Origin: Agapetus fuscipes
Taxonomy: Eukaryota; Arthropoda; Insecta; Trichoptera; Glossosomatidae
Length of the DNA: 64,000 nucleotides
NCBI GenBank assembly: GCA_951799405.1
Contig: OX637354.1
Location: 2,046,001 to 2,110,000, forward strand
Direction: 5' to 3'
Part shown: positions 55,274 to 63,747 of the stretch, one piece after another
Numbering within the stretch: the first letter of the stretch is position 1
Layout of the letters: the number at the start of each line of letters is the position of its first letter
Translations under genes and position numbers: made by a program
Notes under the pieces: model-generated
The model's database searches: none
What the model was told of the DNA's origin: nothing
Seen by the model: the letters and a program-made list of their open reading frames with translations, nothing else

Positions 55274-58200
55274 TATTTTTTTTCTACATCCTGTAACAAT
55301 CAATGTATAATTCTTAAGTTTTGAACTACTTTTTTCTAACACATAATAAATATTTAAAGGATTTACTTCTGCATATATTTGAAGCAAACGTAGTTTTTTT
55401 GTAGGTATAGCCCATTGAAAAAGCCTACGTTGCTTTTTCGTTAATCGGAAACAACTTTCTTTAAAATGTGATGAGCAAATCGTGCTTGTCTTTAAAGGAA
55501 ACCAGGAGGATGGTTTCCCGGTCGCATCAATCCATTGCTCCTTTATTTTTGGATTTTGTGGAAATCTAAAAAAACAATGTTTATTTTTCACACAGCAAGT
55601 AAAAGTTTGTGTAAATAACACCTGGATGGTGAACTTTGGTGACCGATCTTTGGTAAAGTAAAATGAATTTGTTTTCATCCCAACGAAGGGCATTTTTTTT
55701 TTGTGCTCCGCCAGGAATTGAACTCATAAATTTCCCATGAATGAATTGAAAGAGGTATGTAAGAATAGGAAAAATGGAGGCAGCTCTGCAAAGCCTCTGG
55801 CCACCCCTATCGGAATGGCGACAGAGTTACAGTTACAGTCCGTATAGTTAATCACTAGACTACGGCTCGATATTTTATTTCTTTATGAAAAATAAATAAA
55901 TATAAAAGGTATCGATGTTTGGCATACACAAGCGCGTATTGCACAACACTAGTGATGCTATGTAGAAATGTCAAAAATTCAAGACACCTAAAAGATTGAA
56001 ATCGATGTAAAACGTTTAATACGTGTGGAATTGATTACTCACCGGTGAAAAGTGATGCCGTGATCCTTAAAGTTTTTATATCGACTTACATTGTTACACT
56101 TGACCACACAGCAACACGGCATTTTGATAAAAACCAAGAGCAGTTGCTAGTACAGCAGTATAAACGTGACTGATTTGCGCAATAATACGGATTTTCAACT
56201 AAGATTTTTTTAAGCATAATTGATTTACCTAGGGAATGCCCTCATACCATATCTCCTTCTTTTTGTGATCTGTGGCTGTGAGGGTGCACTGTAATAAGGG
56301 TGACCTGTTGTGCACAATTAAAATAAATTGTACAGTGGACTGCACAGGACTTTATAGCACAAAATACGGTCATGTTTAGGTCATAGCCAATTTTCATAAC
56401 AAAACATTTAGTTGTGTGTAAGTAATGAAGCTAATCTTTTTAAGCAATCGTCTTTTTGCAGTATTATCATTGATCCCGTTTGTATCAAAACTAACACTTT
56501 GTTTGGTGGGTACCTATACTTTTCATTGATATTTTGTAAAGTTATGATTGATTATCATATGGGTACAACACTATTTTAAGACTCGTAGCCTAGTATTTTA
56601 TATTAGGCGTTTTAGTACCAAGAATATTACAATTATTTTTGTTGTACATTAAGGCTTTCACGGCCGGCACTTGACACAATCTTAAATTTTTTCTCGGGTT
56701 GTGTAGCCATGTTCTATCGGAAGTTTGTTACACTTTTTTGTTACACTTTTTTCCGGACGTTTCGCCCATTATCTGCGATGGGCCTCCTCAGCGTATTTTT
56801 TCTTCAGGCGTTCTGATTTCCTTAGCACGGAACTGTCAACGGCCTGTGACAGTTCCGTGCTAAGGAAATCAGAACGCCTGAAGAAAAAAAAAAAAAAAAT
56901 ACGCTGAGGAGGCCCATCGCAGATAATGGGCGAAACGTCCGGAAAAAAGTGTAACAAACTTCCGATAGAACATGGCTACACAACCCGAGAAAAATTTTAA
57001 GATTGTGTCAATTATTTTTGTATTAAAATTTGTCACTTTGTATGGTGGCTACACCTTATATTATTTTTTTGAAAAATGTAATGATTAATGTATGTAGGTA
57101 TATATAAGAGCTTTTTAATTGTAGAACATTATTTTTTAGTTAACCCGTTCTCTGCCGGGAAAATTTGAAATATTGTTTTCTCGTGTATGGCAACCCCCAA
57201 AACAAAGAGTATTAAGAGGCAATGCTTATTGTTGTTATATAGCAATTGATTGAGCGAATTGTTATGTAGGTTTATTTATGGGTATTAGACGTTTTGCTAC
57301 CAAAAATATTACAATATTTTTTTGTATGAAAATTTGTCACTTTGTATGGTGGCTATACTTTATAATATTTTTTTGAGAAAAGTAATGATTCACGTATGTA
57401 GGTATATATAAAAGCTTTTCAATTGTAGAACATTATTTTTTAGTTAACCCTTTCTCTGCCGAGAAATTTTAAATTATTTTTTTCTCTTGTATGGCAGCCC
57501 CCAAAACAAAGAAAATTATGAGGCAATGGTTATTGTTGTTGCATAGCAGTATTATAATGACGATTATGCAAAAAAAATAAAGAAAATCGTAGGAGCCGTT
57601 TTCGAGAAAATCTCATTTGAAATTTTCAGCTGTTCGGAAGCCATCTTGAATTTTCTAAAATTTGAAAAATGTTTCACTATGAATTATAGTGATAAAAAAG
57701 TTTTTTCTGATAAAGTTAAGAAACATAAAAGTTTTTTGCGTTCTGATGGGTTTTTGTAGCCTTTTAATTTAAATTTTTGATATCATGTAAACGGCCCTTT
57801 ATGTTTTTATTTTCAAAAAAAATATTTAATTTTTATATAGAATTTGATGTTACGTATAATATTGTAGAACATATCTTTTTTGTCAACGCTTTCACTTCTG
57901 AGAAAATCACAATTGTTTATTTTTTTCATATGGCAACTCATAGACGCAGATTAGTAAAAATGTTGTTAAAACTAAATTTGATAAGAATGTATCAAGCAAC
58001 TACTTTATTGAAAATTTAAAAAAAATCGTCAGAGCCGTTTTTGAGAAAATCGCATTTGAAGTTTTCTCCTCTTTGGAAGCCATCTTGAATTCTCAAAATA
58101 GTGAAAAACAAATTATAGTGCAAAGAAGTTTATAAATTGGTCTTTCTTGTGAACCTAAAAAAAGTTTTACAAAATTGCGTTTTTATGGGTCTTTTTAATA

Positions 58201-61200
58201 TTTTCGATGAAAATTTTGAGATCGTGTAAACGGTACTTTAAGTAAATTTTTTTTTATAATATTCTTTAAATTTTTGTAGAAATTAATATTGCGCGTAATA
58301 TTGTAGAACTTTTTTTTTTTGTCAACCCAGCCATTTCCGAGATAATCACAATCGTTTTTTTCTTTCATATGGCAACTCATAGACGCAGGTTGAGAAGAGT
58401 GTTGCCATAACAAATTTTCTTCGCGACAATTTAAGCAACGACCACACTGAAATTTTAAAGAAAATCGTTAGAGCCGTTTTTGAGAAAAGTGCAATTTTAC
58501 GTTTTTTTTGTATGGCAGCCATCTTGAATTTTCAGGGTGGTGCCATGCCAGTCGGCCCATCAAAATCTGTGGTTGTCAATTCTCTAAATCCAAAAATTGG
58601 TGTCTCTACGATCAGTAGTTCCGGCTGGGACATAAATACATCCATACATCCATACATCCATACGGACGGACGGACGGACGGATGGACAGGTTCGACAAAT
58701 TAGGTTTTTTTGCATGTCCTGGTGCAGGACAACTCATTTCCGTTGAAACCTCGAATTTTTTTTTTCGGACGAATACAATACTTTATAACAGTCCTTCGGA
58801 CTGCTATAAAGTAAAAAAGTTATTGATGATGTGCTGTGATGTTATTGATGATGTGCTGTGATGTTATTGATCATGTGTTGTTGTTTCAGTTGCAAGAGCA
58901 GATAATGCCCATCCTGGACCTCATGGCCTCCATGTCGTCTCCGCACTTTGCCAAACTCAAAGACTTTATACAGATGCAGCTGCCCTCAGGGTTCCCTGTT
59001 AAAATAGGTCAGAACCGATGCCTTCTTTCATATAAGTCATAATAATAATATTAGGATGATTCAATTTGGTGAGTGCTGTTTTTGTGTGAATCACACCTCA
59101 AGAGTCCTCTGTGAGCTTGCTTGTCACTGTAGAAAGCGTCAATTCTCAAGCAAGACCCAGTTGCTGTAAGGCTGGATGGACCTTAGGCGACTGGTTTTTG
59201 GTAAAGGAACATGAATTTTTCAACCCAGCAAAGAGAATAATAATGGCATATTTTTTGTGCTCTGTCGGGAATCGAACCCATGACCTTCCATTTACGAGTC
59301 CGAAGTGTTACCTATAGAGTCTAGACTATGGACTGTTAAAACATTCACACATGTCATACTTGTATTTTCTGATCACCATTTTCATGTGAATCATACCTCA
59401 CGAGTCCTCTGCAATTTTAGTTGCCGCTTGTCAATACTGATTGTCAAAATATATAACTTGACCTTTGCCCTAGCAACAATTTTGTTGTCTATTTCATATG
59501 TGTAAACCCATAGTCAGCCTCATAATAACCTATACTTCAAGGAATGGTGATATTGCATTTTAAGGATTATTGAATTTGTCACATTGTATGTTTCAGAAAT
59601 TCCCCTATTCCACGTGCTAAACGCGCGCATCACCTTTGGCAATATCTACGGCCTTGAACAGGCGGTGCCGCATGTGATGTGCATACCTGACGAGGAGAGC
59701 CCCTCCTGCGTGCTGGATGAGCAGATCTTCCAGATACCTCCAGGCTATGAGAACCAAGGTAAACACAAGTCCTCTTGTAGACACAGATATGATGGAGCCA
59801 TACCGTTTAGGGCTTTAAATACCATCAAGCACACACGATAGGCTACCCTCTCAGGAAAACGAATCCAATGCAGTTCTTTCAACGGCGGAGTGATGTGAGA
59901 GAATTTGAATATCCTGAATAGGCTGCATTCAGAACAAACTGAAATCTGTTCAGTTGCTTTGTATGGTGAGTAGGTAAGCTGGATAGACAAGGCTTATAAA
60001 TGGCTAAAGGAGAAAGGGGCTGTCCATATATTACGTCATTCGTATTCAGGGGGGGGGGGGGGAGTCTGGTCTGCGGATGATGGCAAATGATGTACGAGTA
60101 CCAAAAGTGACGTCGTTCTTGTAAATACCAATTTCTACAAAATATTATGTAAGTAATATTTTCCTTGACTGATAGGTTGGTATGCGACTGACCACCCATA
60201 CTGTAAAAAATGGTTCACTTTGCCAATGTCACCCCTGCTTCAGGGAAGATCGGCAAGAGTTGCAGGGCTTATGTTCATTTGAGATTGGGTTTTTTATATT
60301 GTAGGTCCACATGGGGCATGTGTAAGCGCGAAATTATGCATGTCTGCTTGTGGGAATACATTTAATATGAATCTTAAATGATACATATCTTTGGAGCTTA
60401 GATTTAGATTTAGAATATAACATTATTAATTATTAAGCTCATCCATTATTACAGCAAGAGGGGGGGGGAGGGTCATTAGATAATGACTATAGGATGATTG
60501 TAAGGGGGGGGGGGGGTCGAAAATCGGCCAAAATCGATGACGTAATTTATGGACGGCCCCAAAGGAATTTAATAGCCTGTGACCCATAGGAAGAATTTAC
60601 CTAACAGCGCGCTCAAACACTACTGTCTGTTACCAAAGAGCTGTAGACATTGCTCGTTACTGGGCCAATACAGTGTGAAGCTGACACGAAGAAGAAGAAG
60701 ACTGTCTGTTAATGCTGGAGAGATATTTTCAGAGATCTGTTGTCGTGGTCTGTCGGAGCTGGAGCTTCCGGACGTTTTGCCCATGTCTATGATGGGCTTC
60801 TTCAGTGTGACAGTGAAATGATGAAAATGATCTTGATGAAACTGTGTTCTGTAAAACTCTATCATTTCACTTTCACACTGAAGAAGCCCATCATAGACAT
60901 GGGTGAAACATCCCGTCGCTTCAGCTCCCACAGACCAAGGCAACAGATCCCAGAAAACAACTCTCCAGCATCATCAGTCGGCCGTGTAAGCCTAAAACTC
61001 TTATTCACTACTCTCCTGTGTTATCTTCCCAATCTCTGACCAACATCCATCAGGTATTAGTACGTTCATGTTTTTTTTTTAAGGAATCGTGTGCGGGAGG
61101 CTCCCCAATTCTTTAAAGTCTCACCCTGGAAGGGTGCCACAGAGGTTTGCTCAGTATGCAGGATAAAAGTGACATTGTGCTGCTTGCATGATTTCAGGTT

Positions 61201-63433
61201 CTGAAGACAGAAGACAGTACAGCTTTGAGGATGAAGATGATCTGCTCCAGTACGCGATACAGCAGAGTCTTATAGACGCCGGGAGTGAAAAGGACGAGGT
61301 ACGCCACTTGCATTTCACCTCGCGCTAGATCCCATTACTCAAATATACAAGGGGCCGTCCATAAATTACGTCATTGATTTTGGCCGATTTTCGACCCCCC
61401 CCCTTACAATCATCCTATAGTCATTATCTAATGACCCCCCCCCCCCCTCTTGCTGTAATAATGGATGAGCTTAATAATTAATAATGTTATATTACTTACA
61501 TAATATTTTGTAGAAATTGGTATTTACAAGAACGACGTCACTTTTGGTACTCGTACATCATTTGCCATCATCCGCAGACCAGACTCCCCCCCCTTAATGC
61601 GAATGACGTAATATATGGACAACCCCCAAGTAGATGTGGCCTGCTAGAATTAAATCACCCTTACCAAAACACACAAGTAGATATTTTACCCTGCTAGAAA
61701 TTTGAATAGGAAATTTTGCCCATTTGCAAATATGCCCCACAACTACAATGATAAAATCTTAAGTTATTCAAACACTGTTTTTATTTTCACTCTTTATTAT
61801 TTAATTATTTGGACACAAACGTTTCCGACTACACAGTAATCATCATCAGGTAATAAAAGAATTATAATAGTTGTCAGTGGGTGCACTAGAAATTAGCAAT
61901 CAACGACGATAAAAATGTGCCACATTCAGGAGCATGTTACTAAGCTGCACATAAAGTGTAACTCTTTGCTGCGTTTATGTGGCGAGTCTTTTATATTGAT
62001 CTCTACTAAGTTTTATAGAACCAAAACAATTCTGATGAAACACTGTTTTATTTTCACTTGATTTTATTTTAATTATTGATATACATAAACGTTTTCCATC
62101 TCTCAATCATCTTCAGGTACAATGATCTTTTATACTGATCGACGAATGCTGTGCATGCCCCTGTCATGATCTAATCTAATCTCAGTTGCAAAATATAAGT
62201 AACATTAGAGATTCACATTATATGCATTTTCACAAAAAGGCCGTCCATAAATTACGTCATCAATTTTTGCCGATTTTCGACCCCCCCCCCCCCTTACAAT
62301 CATCCTATAGTCATTATCTAATGACCCCTCCCCCCTCTTGCTGTAATAATAGATGAGCTTAATAATTAATAATGTTACATATCTTACATAATATTATGTA
62401 TATTTTGTAGAATTGGTATTTACAAGAACGACGTCACTTTTTGTACTCGTACGTCATTTACCATCATCCGTAGACCAGACCTCCCCCCTTCCTTAATTCG
62501 AATGACGTAATATATGGACGGCCCCAAAACAGACATGTTTAAGTTCGTGCTTAAACATGCCGCATGTAGTCCTACAATATAAAAACCCGAATCTCAAATG
62601 AGCATACACCCTGCAACTCCTGCCGACCTTTCCTGAAACAGGGGTGACATTGGCAAAGTGAACCATTTTCTACAGCATGGGTGGTCAGCCGCATACCAAC
62701 CTATAAATCAAGGAACATACACAACATTACATTTTTCTAATCTAATCTAATCTAAGCTGCAAAGATATATATCATTTAAGATTTATATTAAATGCATTCC
62801 CACAAGCAGATATGTATAATTTCGCGCTAACACATGCCGCATGTGGACCTACAATATAAAAACCCAATCTCAAATGAACATAAGCCTTGCAACTCTTACC
62901 GTCCTTCCCTGAAACAGGGGTGACATTGGCAAAGTGAACCAATTTTTTATATTATGGGTGGTCAGCCGCATAACAACCTATAAGTCAAGGAACATACATG
63001 AAAATTTACATTTTTCAAATCGTAAATAACAAATATACATGGACATAAAAAAAACTAAATCATAAAACCAATTTCACTTTAACAAACCCTAGCCGCCAAC
63101 ATCACAGATCAACCGCCATTTCTTTCTATCCTTGCATACTTCTTTCATTTCCTCCTTTCAGAATAGATGGATGTCGTGGTAGAGGAAAACCGAGAAAGGT
63201 ATGGATGGACCAAATATCCGAAATTGCGAATGAATGGAATATCCAGAGTCATAATAAAAGAAGAGCTTGTATGAAGAAGTTTATGACATTTTTAAAATCA
63301 ACAAATCATGATGATGATAACCTGAAATAATTGTTTATTTCCAGGTTGACATTTGGGAAGCGCTGAAGGCCCAGCGCCCCTCCCGCCCCACCACACCAGC
63401 TCTGTTCACAGAAGAGGAGCGGCAGCTGCAGAG
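37324..63433 (+). CDS. ANKRD13: ANKRD13-family ankyrin-repeat/UIM protein, 5' complete, 3' end beyond window
   Basis: Exons: 37324-37422, 43673-43808, 45263-45433, 47195-47338, 48070-48244, 49812-50040, 51193-51354, 58890-59007, 59597-59758, 61198-61298, 63345-63433; frame is kept throughout and about 528 codons are seen. Exons 2-3 code ankyrin repeats (GRTPLLLAV, then [13 protein letters not shown]). Exons 3-9 match the ANKRD13 core in order: [67 protein letters not shown]. Exon 10 holds a ubiquitin-interacting motif at about residues 477-492 (acidic run, then [10 protein letters not shown]), and exon 11 opens with the family's WEAL. Vertebrate members bind K63-linked ubiquitin on internalised receptors at the plasma membrane and endosomes. 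The B/D-like subgroup fits best. Further UIMs and the stop codon should lie to the right. ATG 37324 sits in GCCATGG. Exon 3 is preceded by five partial copies. Confidence 0.92.
37423..38334 (+). other. Start of ANKRD13 intron 1, unique AT-rich sequence
   Basis: No repeats recognised from 37423 to about 38095, so it is a possible place for intronic control elements. The stretch 40520-41565 of the same intron is likewise unassigned. Confidence 0.5.
38335..38600 (+). mobile_element. Family B SINE
   Basis: Full-length except the tail; ANKRD13 intron 1. Confidence 0.75.
38603..39353 (-). mobile_element. Cluster of three ATTAG-tailed elements
   Basis: Full-length copies at 38603-38862 and 39087-39353, with a fragment between them. 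The fragment runs into a plus-strand tail at about 39000-39090. ANKRD13 intron 1. Confidence 0.72.
39678..39915 (+). mobile_element. ATTAG-tailed element
   Basis: Near full length; ANKRD13 intron 1. Confidence 0.7.
40008..40158. repeat. 150-bp palindromic element
   Basis: Ends GGCTGGTTTTAGTGTCGCGC and near-complement, inner arms around GGAAGCGTT; it sits between two family A SINEs. Confidence 0.75.
40170..40520 (-). mobile_element. Family A SINE, full length
   Basis: Intact A-box and B-box-like motifs (GATAGTTCAGTTGG, GGTTCGAATCCCACC). A second, truncated copy (39925-40007) lies beyond the 40008-40158 palindrome. Confidence 0.78.
41765..42066 (-). mobile_element. Family B SINE
   Basis: Full length with (AAT)n tail. 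Confidence 0.78.
42150..42262 (-). mobile_element. RTE 3' end nearly identical to the full LINE
   Basis: Minus strand codes [17 protein letters not shown] then a stop and ACAAG units, as at 23730-23822. Confidence 0.72.
42264..42712 (-). mobile_element. Two ATTAG-tailed elements
   Basis: Copies at 42264-42436 and 42607-42712, with about 170 bp of unplaced sequence between them. Confidence 0.65.
42967..43235 (-). mobile_element. Poly-T tract of about 55 nt and truncated family B SINE
   Basis: T run at 42967-43021, then AAGAAATCCTGTGCGGGAGA, a small repeat also seen at 4192, 51997 and 61080. Family B head half follows at 43066-43235. Confidence 0.65.
43320..43482 (+). mobile_element. Family A SINE, 3' half
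   Basis: From GGGAGCTGGTAAACTCCC to the GTGTAGCTTATTTGCGTT end; ANKRD13 intron 1, about 190 bp before exon 2. Confidence 0.68.
43860..44120 (-). mobile_element. Family B SINE, diverged
   Basis: Begins 52 bp after ANKRD13 exon 2; the tRNA-like head is degraded. Confidence 0.6.
44413..45262 (+). repeat. Tandem array of 5 partial copies of ANKRD13 exon 3 with its 3' splice site
   Basis: Copies start at 44413, 44583, 44753, 44923 and 45093, and the real exon at 45263: an exact 170-bp period. Each has the acceptor TGTGATTGCAG and about 137 nt of the exon, up to GCTCCTGACTTC. Then comes a 33-nt join that reads in frame to TGA and directly forms the next acceptor. None keeps the GTAAGA donor. Copies 2-5 differ by only a base or two; copy 1 is more diverged. 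Confidence 0.93.
45434..46149. other. Unassigned segment in ANKRD13 intron 3
   Basis: Around 45600-45965 the sequence is less AT-rich, with overlapping open frames of 98 and 110 codons on opposite strands. Neither resembles a family I know, and it matches no repeat in this window. Probably an unrecognised transposon end. Confidence 0.35.
46150..46290 (-). mobile_element. CR1-like LINE 3' scrap
   Basis: Minus strand codes [20 protein letters not shown], then a stop. Confidence 0.55.
46361..46604. mobile_element. Inverted-repeat MITE, copy 2
   Basis: Ends GGGGCTATTCTTAGACATTT and its complement. A related core sits at 25155-25270. Confidence 0.73.
46796..47081 (+). mobile_element. M1 MITE, copy 5
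   Basis: TTA on both flanks. It lies in ANKRD13 intron 3, 113 bp before exon 4. Confidence 0.87.
47779..48040 (+). mobile_element. Family A SINE
   Basis: Clear tRNA-like head (GATAGCTCAGTTGGTAG, GGTTCGAATCCCACC). It ends about 30 bp before ANKRD13 exon 5, so it lies against that 3' splice site. Confidence 0.78.
48475..48697. mobile_element. Foldback MITE (GTACGAGTTGC ends), copy 2
   Basis: Close relative of the 14.1 kb element with scattered changes; ANKRD13 intron 5. Confidence 0.78.
48712..48870 (+). mobile_element. Family B SINE head
   Basis: Head GTAGTCTAGTC through CTCTTCGCTGGG. It adjoins a foldback MITE. Confidence 0.62.
48882..49135 (-). mobile_element. RTE LINE fragment
   Basis: Codes [30 protein letters not shown] and [16 protein letters not shown], matching part of the 20.9 kb ORF past its RT core. 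Confidence 0.72.
49252..49290. repeat. (TA)n microsatellite
   Basis: About 15 TA units after a TATGT-rich run; ANKRD13 intron 5. Confidence 0.9.
49524..49737. repeat. Palindromic repeat with arms of about 85 bp
   Basis: Arms contain TATCTCGAGTACTTTCGACC and its complement. It ends 74 bp before ANKRD13 exon 6. Confidence 0.75.
50253..50740 (-). mobile_element. Cluster of three ATTAG-tailed elements
   Basis: Fragment 50253-50358, full copy 50362-50612, 5' fragment to 50740; ANKRD13 intron 6. Confidence 0.7.
51495..51960 (-). mobile_element. CR1-like reverse transcriptase C-terminal fragment
   Basis: 138-codon frame with [46 protein letters not shown] and YKAINGL. It is fused on its right-strand start to a family A SINE head at 51433. 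Confidence 0.75.
52441..53080 (+). mobile_element. LINE fragment split by an ATTAG-tailed element
   Basis: [20 protein letters not shown] to LTHKVI (52445-52660), then [20 protein letters not shown] to a stop near 53055. A minus-strand ATTAG-tailed element (52662-52803) separates them, with GTCAT repeated at the joins. Confidence 0.72.
53081..55200. other. AT-rich part of ANKRD13 intron 7
   Basis: A hAT-like end (CAGTGTTTCTCAAAG on the minus strand) at about 53985-53998 and a TAGGGATG start at 54012. Otherwise unassigned up to the THAP gene, except the inverted repeat at 54544. Confidence 0.4.
54544..54729. repeat. Short inverted-repeat element
   Basis: Ends share AAAACTTTGTTTTATTCCAC and its near-complement. 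Confidence 0.6.
55205..55210 (-). terminator. Candidate polyadenylation signal of the THAP gene
   Basis: AATAAA on the minus strand, about 25 nt past the stop codon and just after the poly-Asn microsatellite. Confidence 0.45.
55235..56122 (-). CDS. Small THAP-domain zinc-finger protein, 2 exons, nested in ANKRD13 intron 7
   Basis: Exon 1 is 56122-56043 and exon 2 is 55565-55235; the donor is GTGAGT and the acceptor follows a run of seven T, giving 136 aa. The N-terminus reads [11 protein letters not shown], the family start with the first zinc cysteines. FHRFP spans the splice junction. A tryptophan (QWID), a second tryptophan followed by FP, then ICSSHF (the remaining Cys and His) and AIPT near the domain end complete the C2CH THAP fold, about 80 residues. 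THAP proteins bind DNA; some are host regulators and others are transposase-derived. Here the domain is followed by about 50 residues ending in a poly-asparagine run from an (ATT)n microsatellite just before the stop. The intron carries SINE and RTE scraps. It could be a functional gene or a domesticated or decaying P-element-like piece. Confidence 0.72.
55240..55274. repeat. (ATT)n microsatellite
   Basis: Read on the minus strand it codes the poly-Asn tail of the THAP protein. Confidence 0.88.
56672..57010. repeat. Large near-perfect palindrome, arms about 165 bp
   Basis: Left arm 56672-56838, right arm 56847-57010, spacer about 8 nt. The arms differ mainly by a 13-nt duplication (GTTACACTTTTTT) and an A run. 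Contains CTGAGGA...GAAACGTCCGG on both strands. ANKRD13 intron 7, between the THAP gene and exon 8. Confidence 0.88.
56904..56940 (+). other. Hammerhead-ribozyme-like core motif in the large palindrome
   Basis: CTGAGGA (56904-56910), perfect 6-bp stem GCCCAT/ATGGGC, then GAAACG (56932 on). The same motif is on the minus strand at 56791-56760. Confidence 0.28.
57590..58520. repeat. Diverged 439-bp tandem repeat
   Basis: GAGCCGTTTT marks unit positions 57593, 58032 and 58471, exactly 439 bp apart. Shared words include CATATGGCAACTCATAGACG and GAAGCCATCTTGAATT. A related pair of blocks (GTATGGTGGCTA..., about 57040 and 57340) lies just upstream. ANKRD13 intron 7. Confidence 0.75.
59040..59335 (-). 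mobile_element. Family B SINE
   Basis: Full length, beginning 33 bp after ANKRD13 exon 8. A further degraded scrap lies at 59385-59440. Confidence 0.72.
59762..59995 (-). mobile_element. CR1-like LINE 3' scrap
   Basis: Codes [20 protein letters not shown] and [10 protein letters not shown], frameshifted upstream. It begins at the exon 9 donor of ANKRD13. Confidence 0.68.
60016..60560 (-). mobile_element. M1 MITE, copy 6, split by an ATTAG-tailed element
   Basis: AAA on both flanks. The two halves (60016-60159 and 60414-60560) are separated by an inserted short retroelement. Confidence 0.87.
60160..60413 (+). mobile_element. ATTAG-tailed element inserted in M1 copy 6
   Basis: 254 bp flanked by AATAT on both sides (60155-60159, 60414-60418). 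This gives exact ends for the family and a 5-bp target duplication here. Confidence 0.87.
60712..60972. repeat. Foldback repeat, third copy
   Basis: Arms of about 110 bp around CTGAAGAAGCCCATC; ANKRD13 intron 9. Confidence 0.7.
61351..61626 (+). mobile_element. M1 MITE, copy 7
   Basis: CAA on both flanks. It starts 52 bp after ANKRD13 exon 10. Confidence 0.87.
61815..61850 (-). other. Hammerhead-ribozyme-like core motif
   Basis: Minus strand: CTGATGA (61849-61843), a 7-bp stem TGATTAC/GTAGTCG with a 3-nt loop, then GAAAC. It resembles the conserved hammerhead core and stem II. Helix I is not convincing, so activity is unproven. Confidence 0.3.
62171..62718 (-). mobile_element. ATTAG-tailed element split by M1 copy 8
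   Basis: Halves at 62171-62238 and 62526-62718 read continuously once the MITE is removed. Confidence 0.8.
62239..62525 (+). mobile_element. M1 MITE, copy 8, inserted in an ATTAG-tailed element
   Basis: The left end has lost two G. It is flanked by AAA. The host element resumes after 62525. Confidence 0.85.
62739..62994 (-). mobile_element. ATTAG-tailed element
   Basis: Full length, starting with three CTAAT units. Confidence 0.75.
63085..63300. mobile_element. RTE LINE 3' scraps in opposite orientations
   Basis: 63085-63160 (-) repeats the 12.3 kb scrap. 63165-63300 (+) codes [20 protein letters not shown]. It ends 45 bp before ANKRD13 exon 11. Confidence 0.62.
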
Positions 63434-63512
63434 GTATACCATCCTGCCCTACTAAGATCTATCATGTCACATTTGGGAGTGACTGTTTGCGTCCACTTTC
63501 ACTGATCTTTAA

Positions 63513-63747
63513 TTTAAGTAACAAAGATATGTTAAAATTTAAAATTCTTATTAAATGCAATCCCGTAAGCAGACAAGTATAAGTTCCTGCTTACACATTC
63601 CGAACTTACAACATAAAAACCCAATCTCAAATGAGTATAAACCCTGCAACTCTTGCCGACCATTCCTGAAACAGGGGTGACATTGGCAAAGTGAACCATT
63701 TTTTACAGTATGGATGGTCAGCCTCATACCAACCTGTAAGACAAGTG
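63513..63747 (-). mobile_element. ATTAG-tailed element
   Basis: Lies in the ANKRD13 intron after exon 11. I see nothing else recognisable from there to the window end. Confidence 0.7.

Noticed and set aside
54012..55955. hAT element spanning the THAP exon 2 (TAGGGATGTG start, CAACACTAG end)
   Set aside because: The two ends match only loosely and flanks show no duplication; THAP exon 1 lies outside it.
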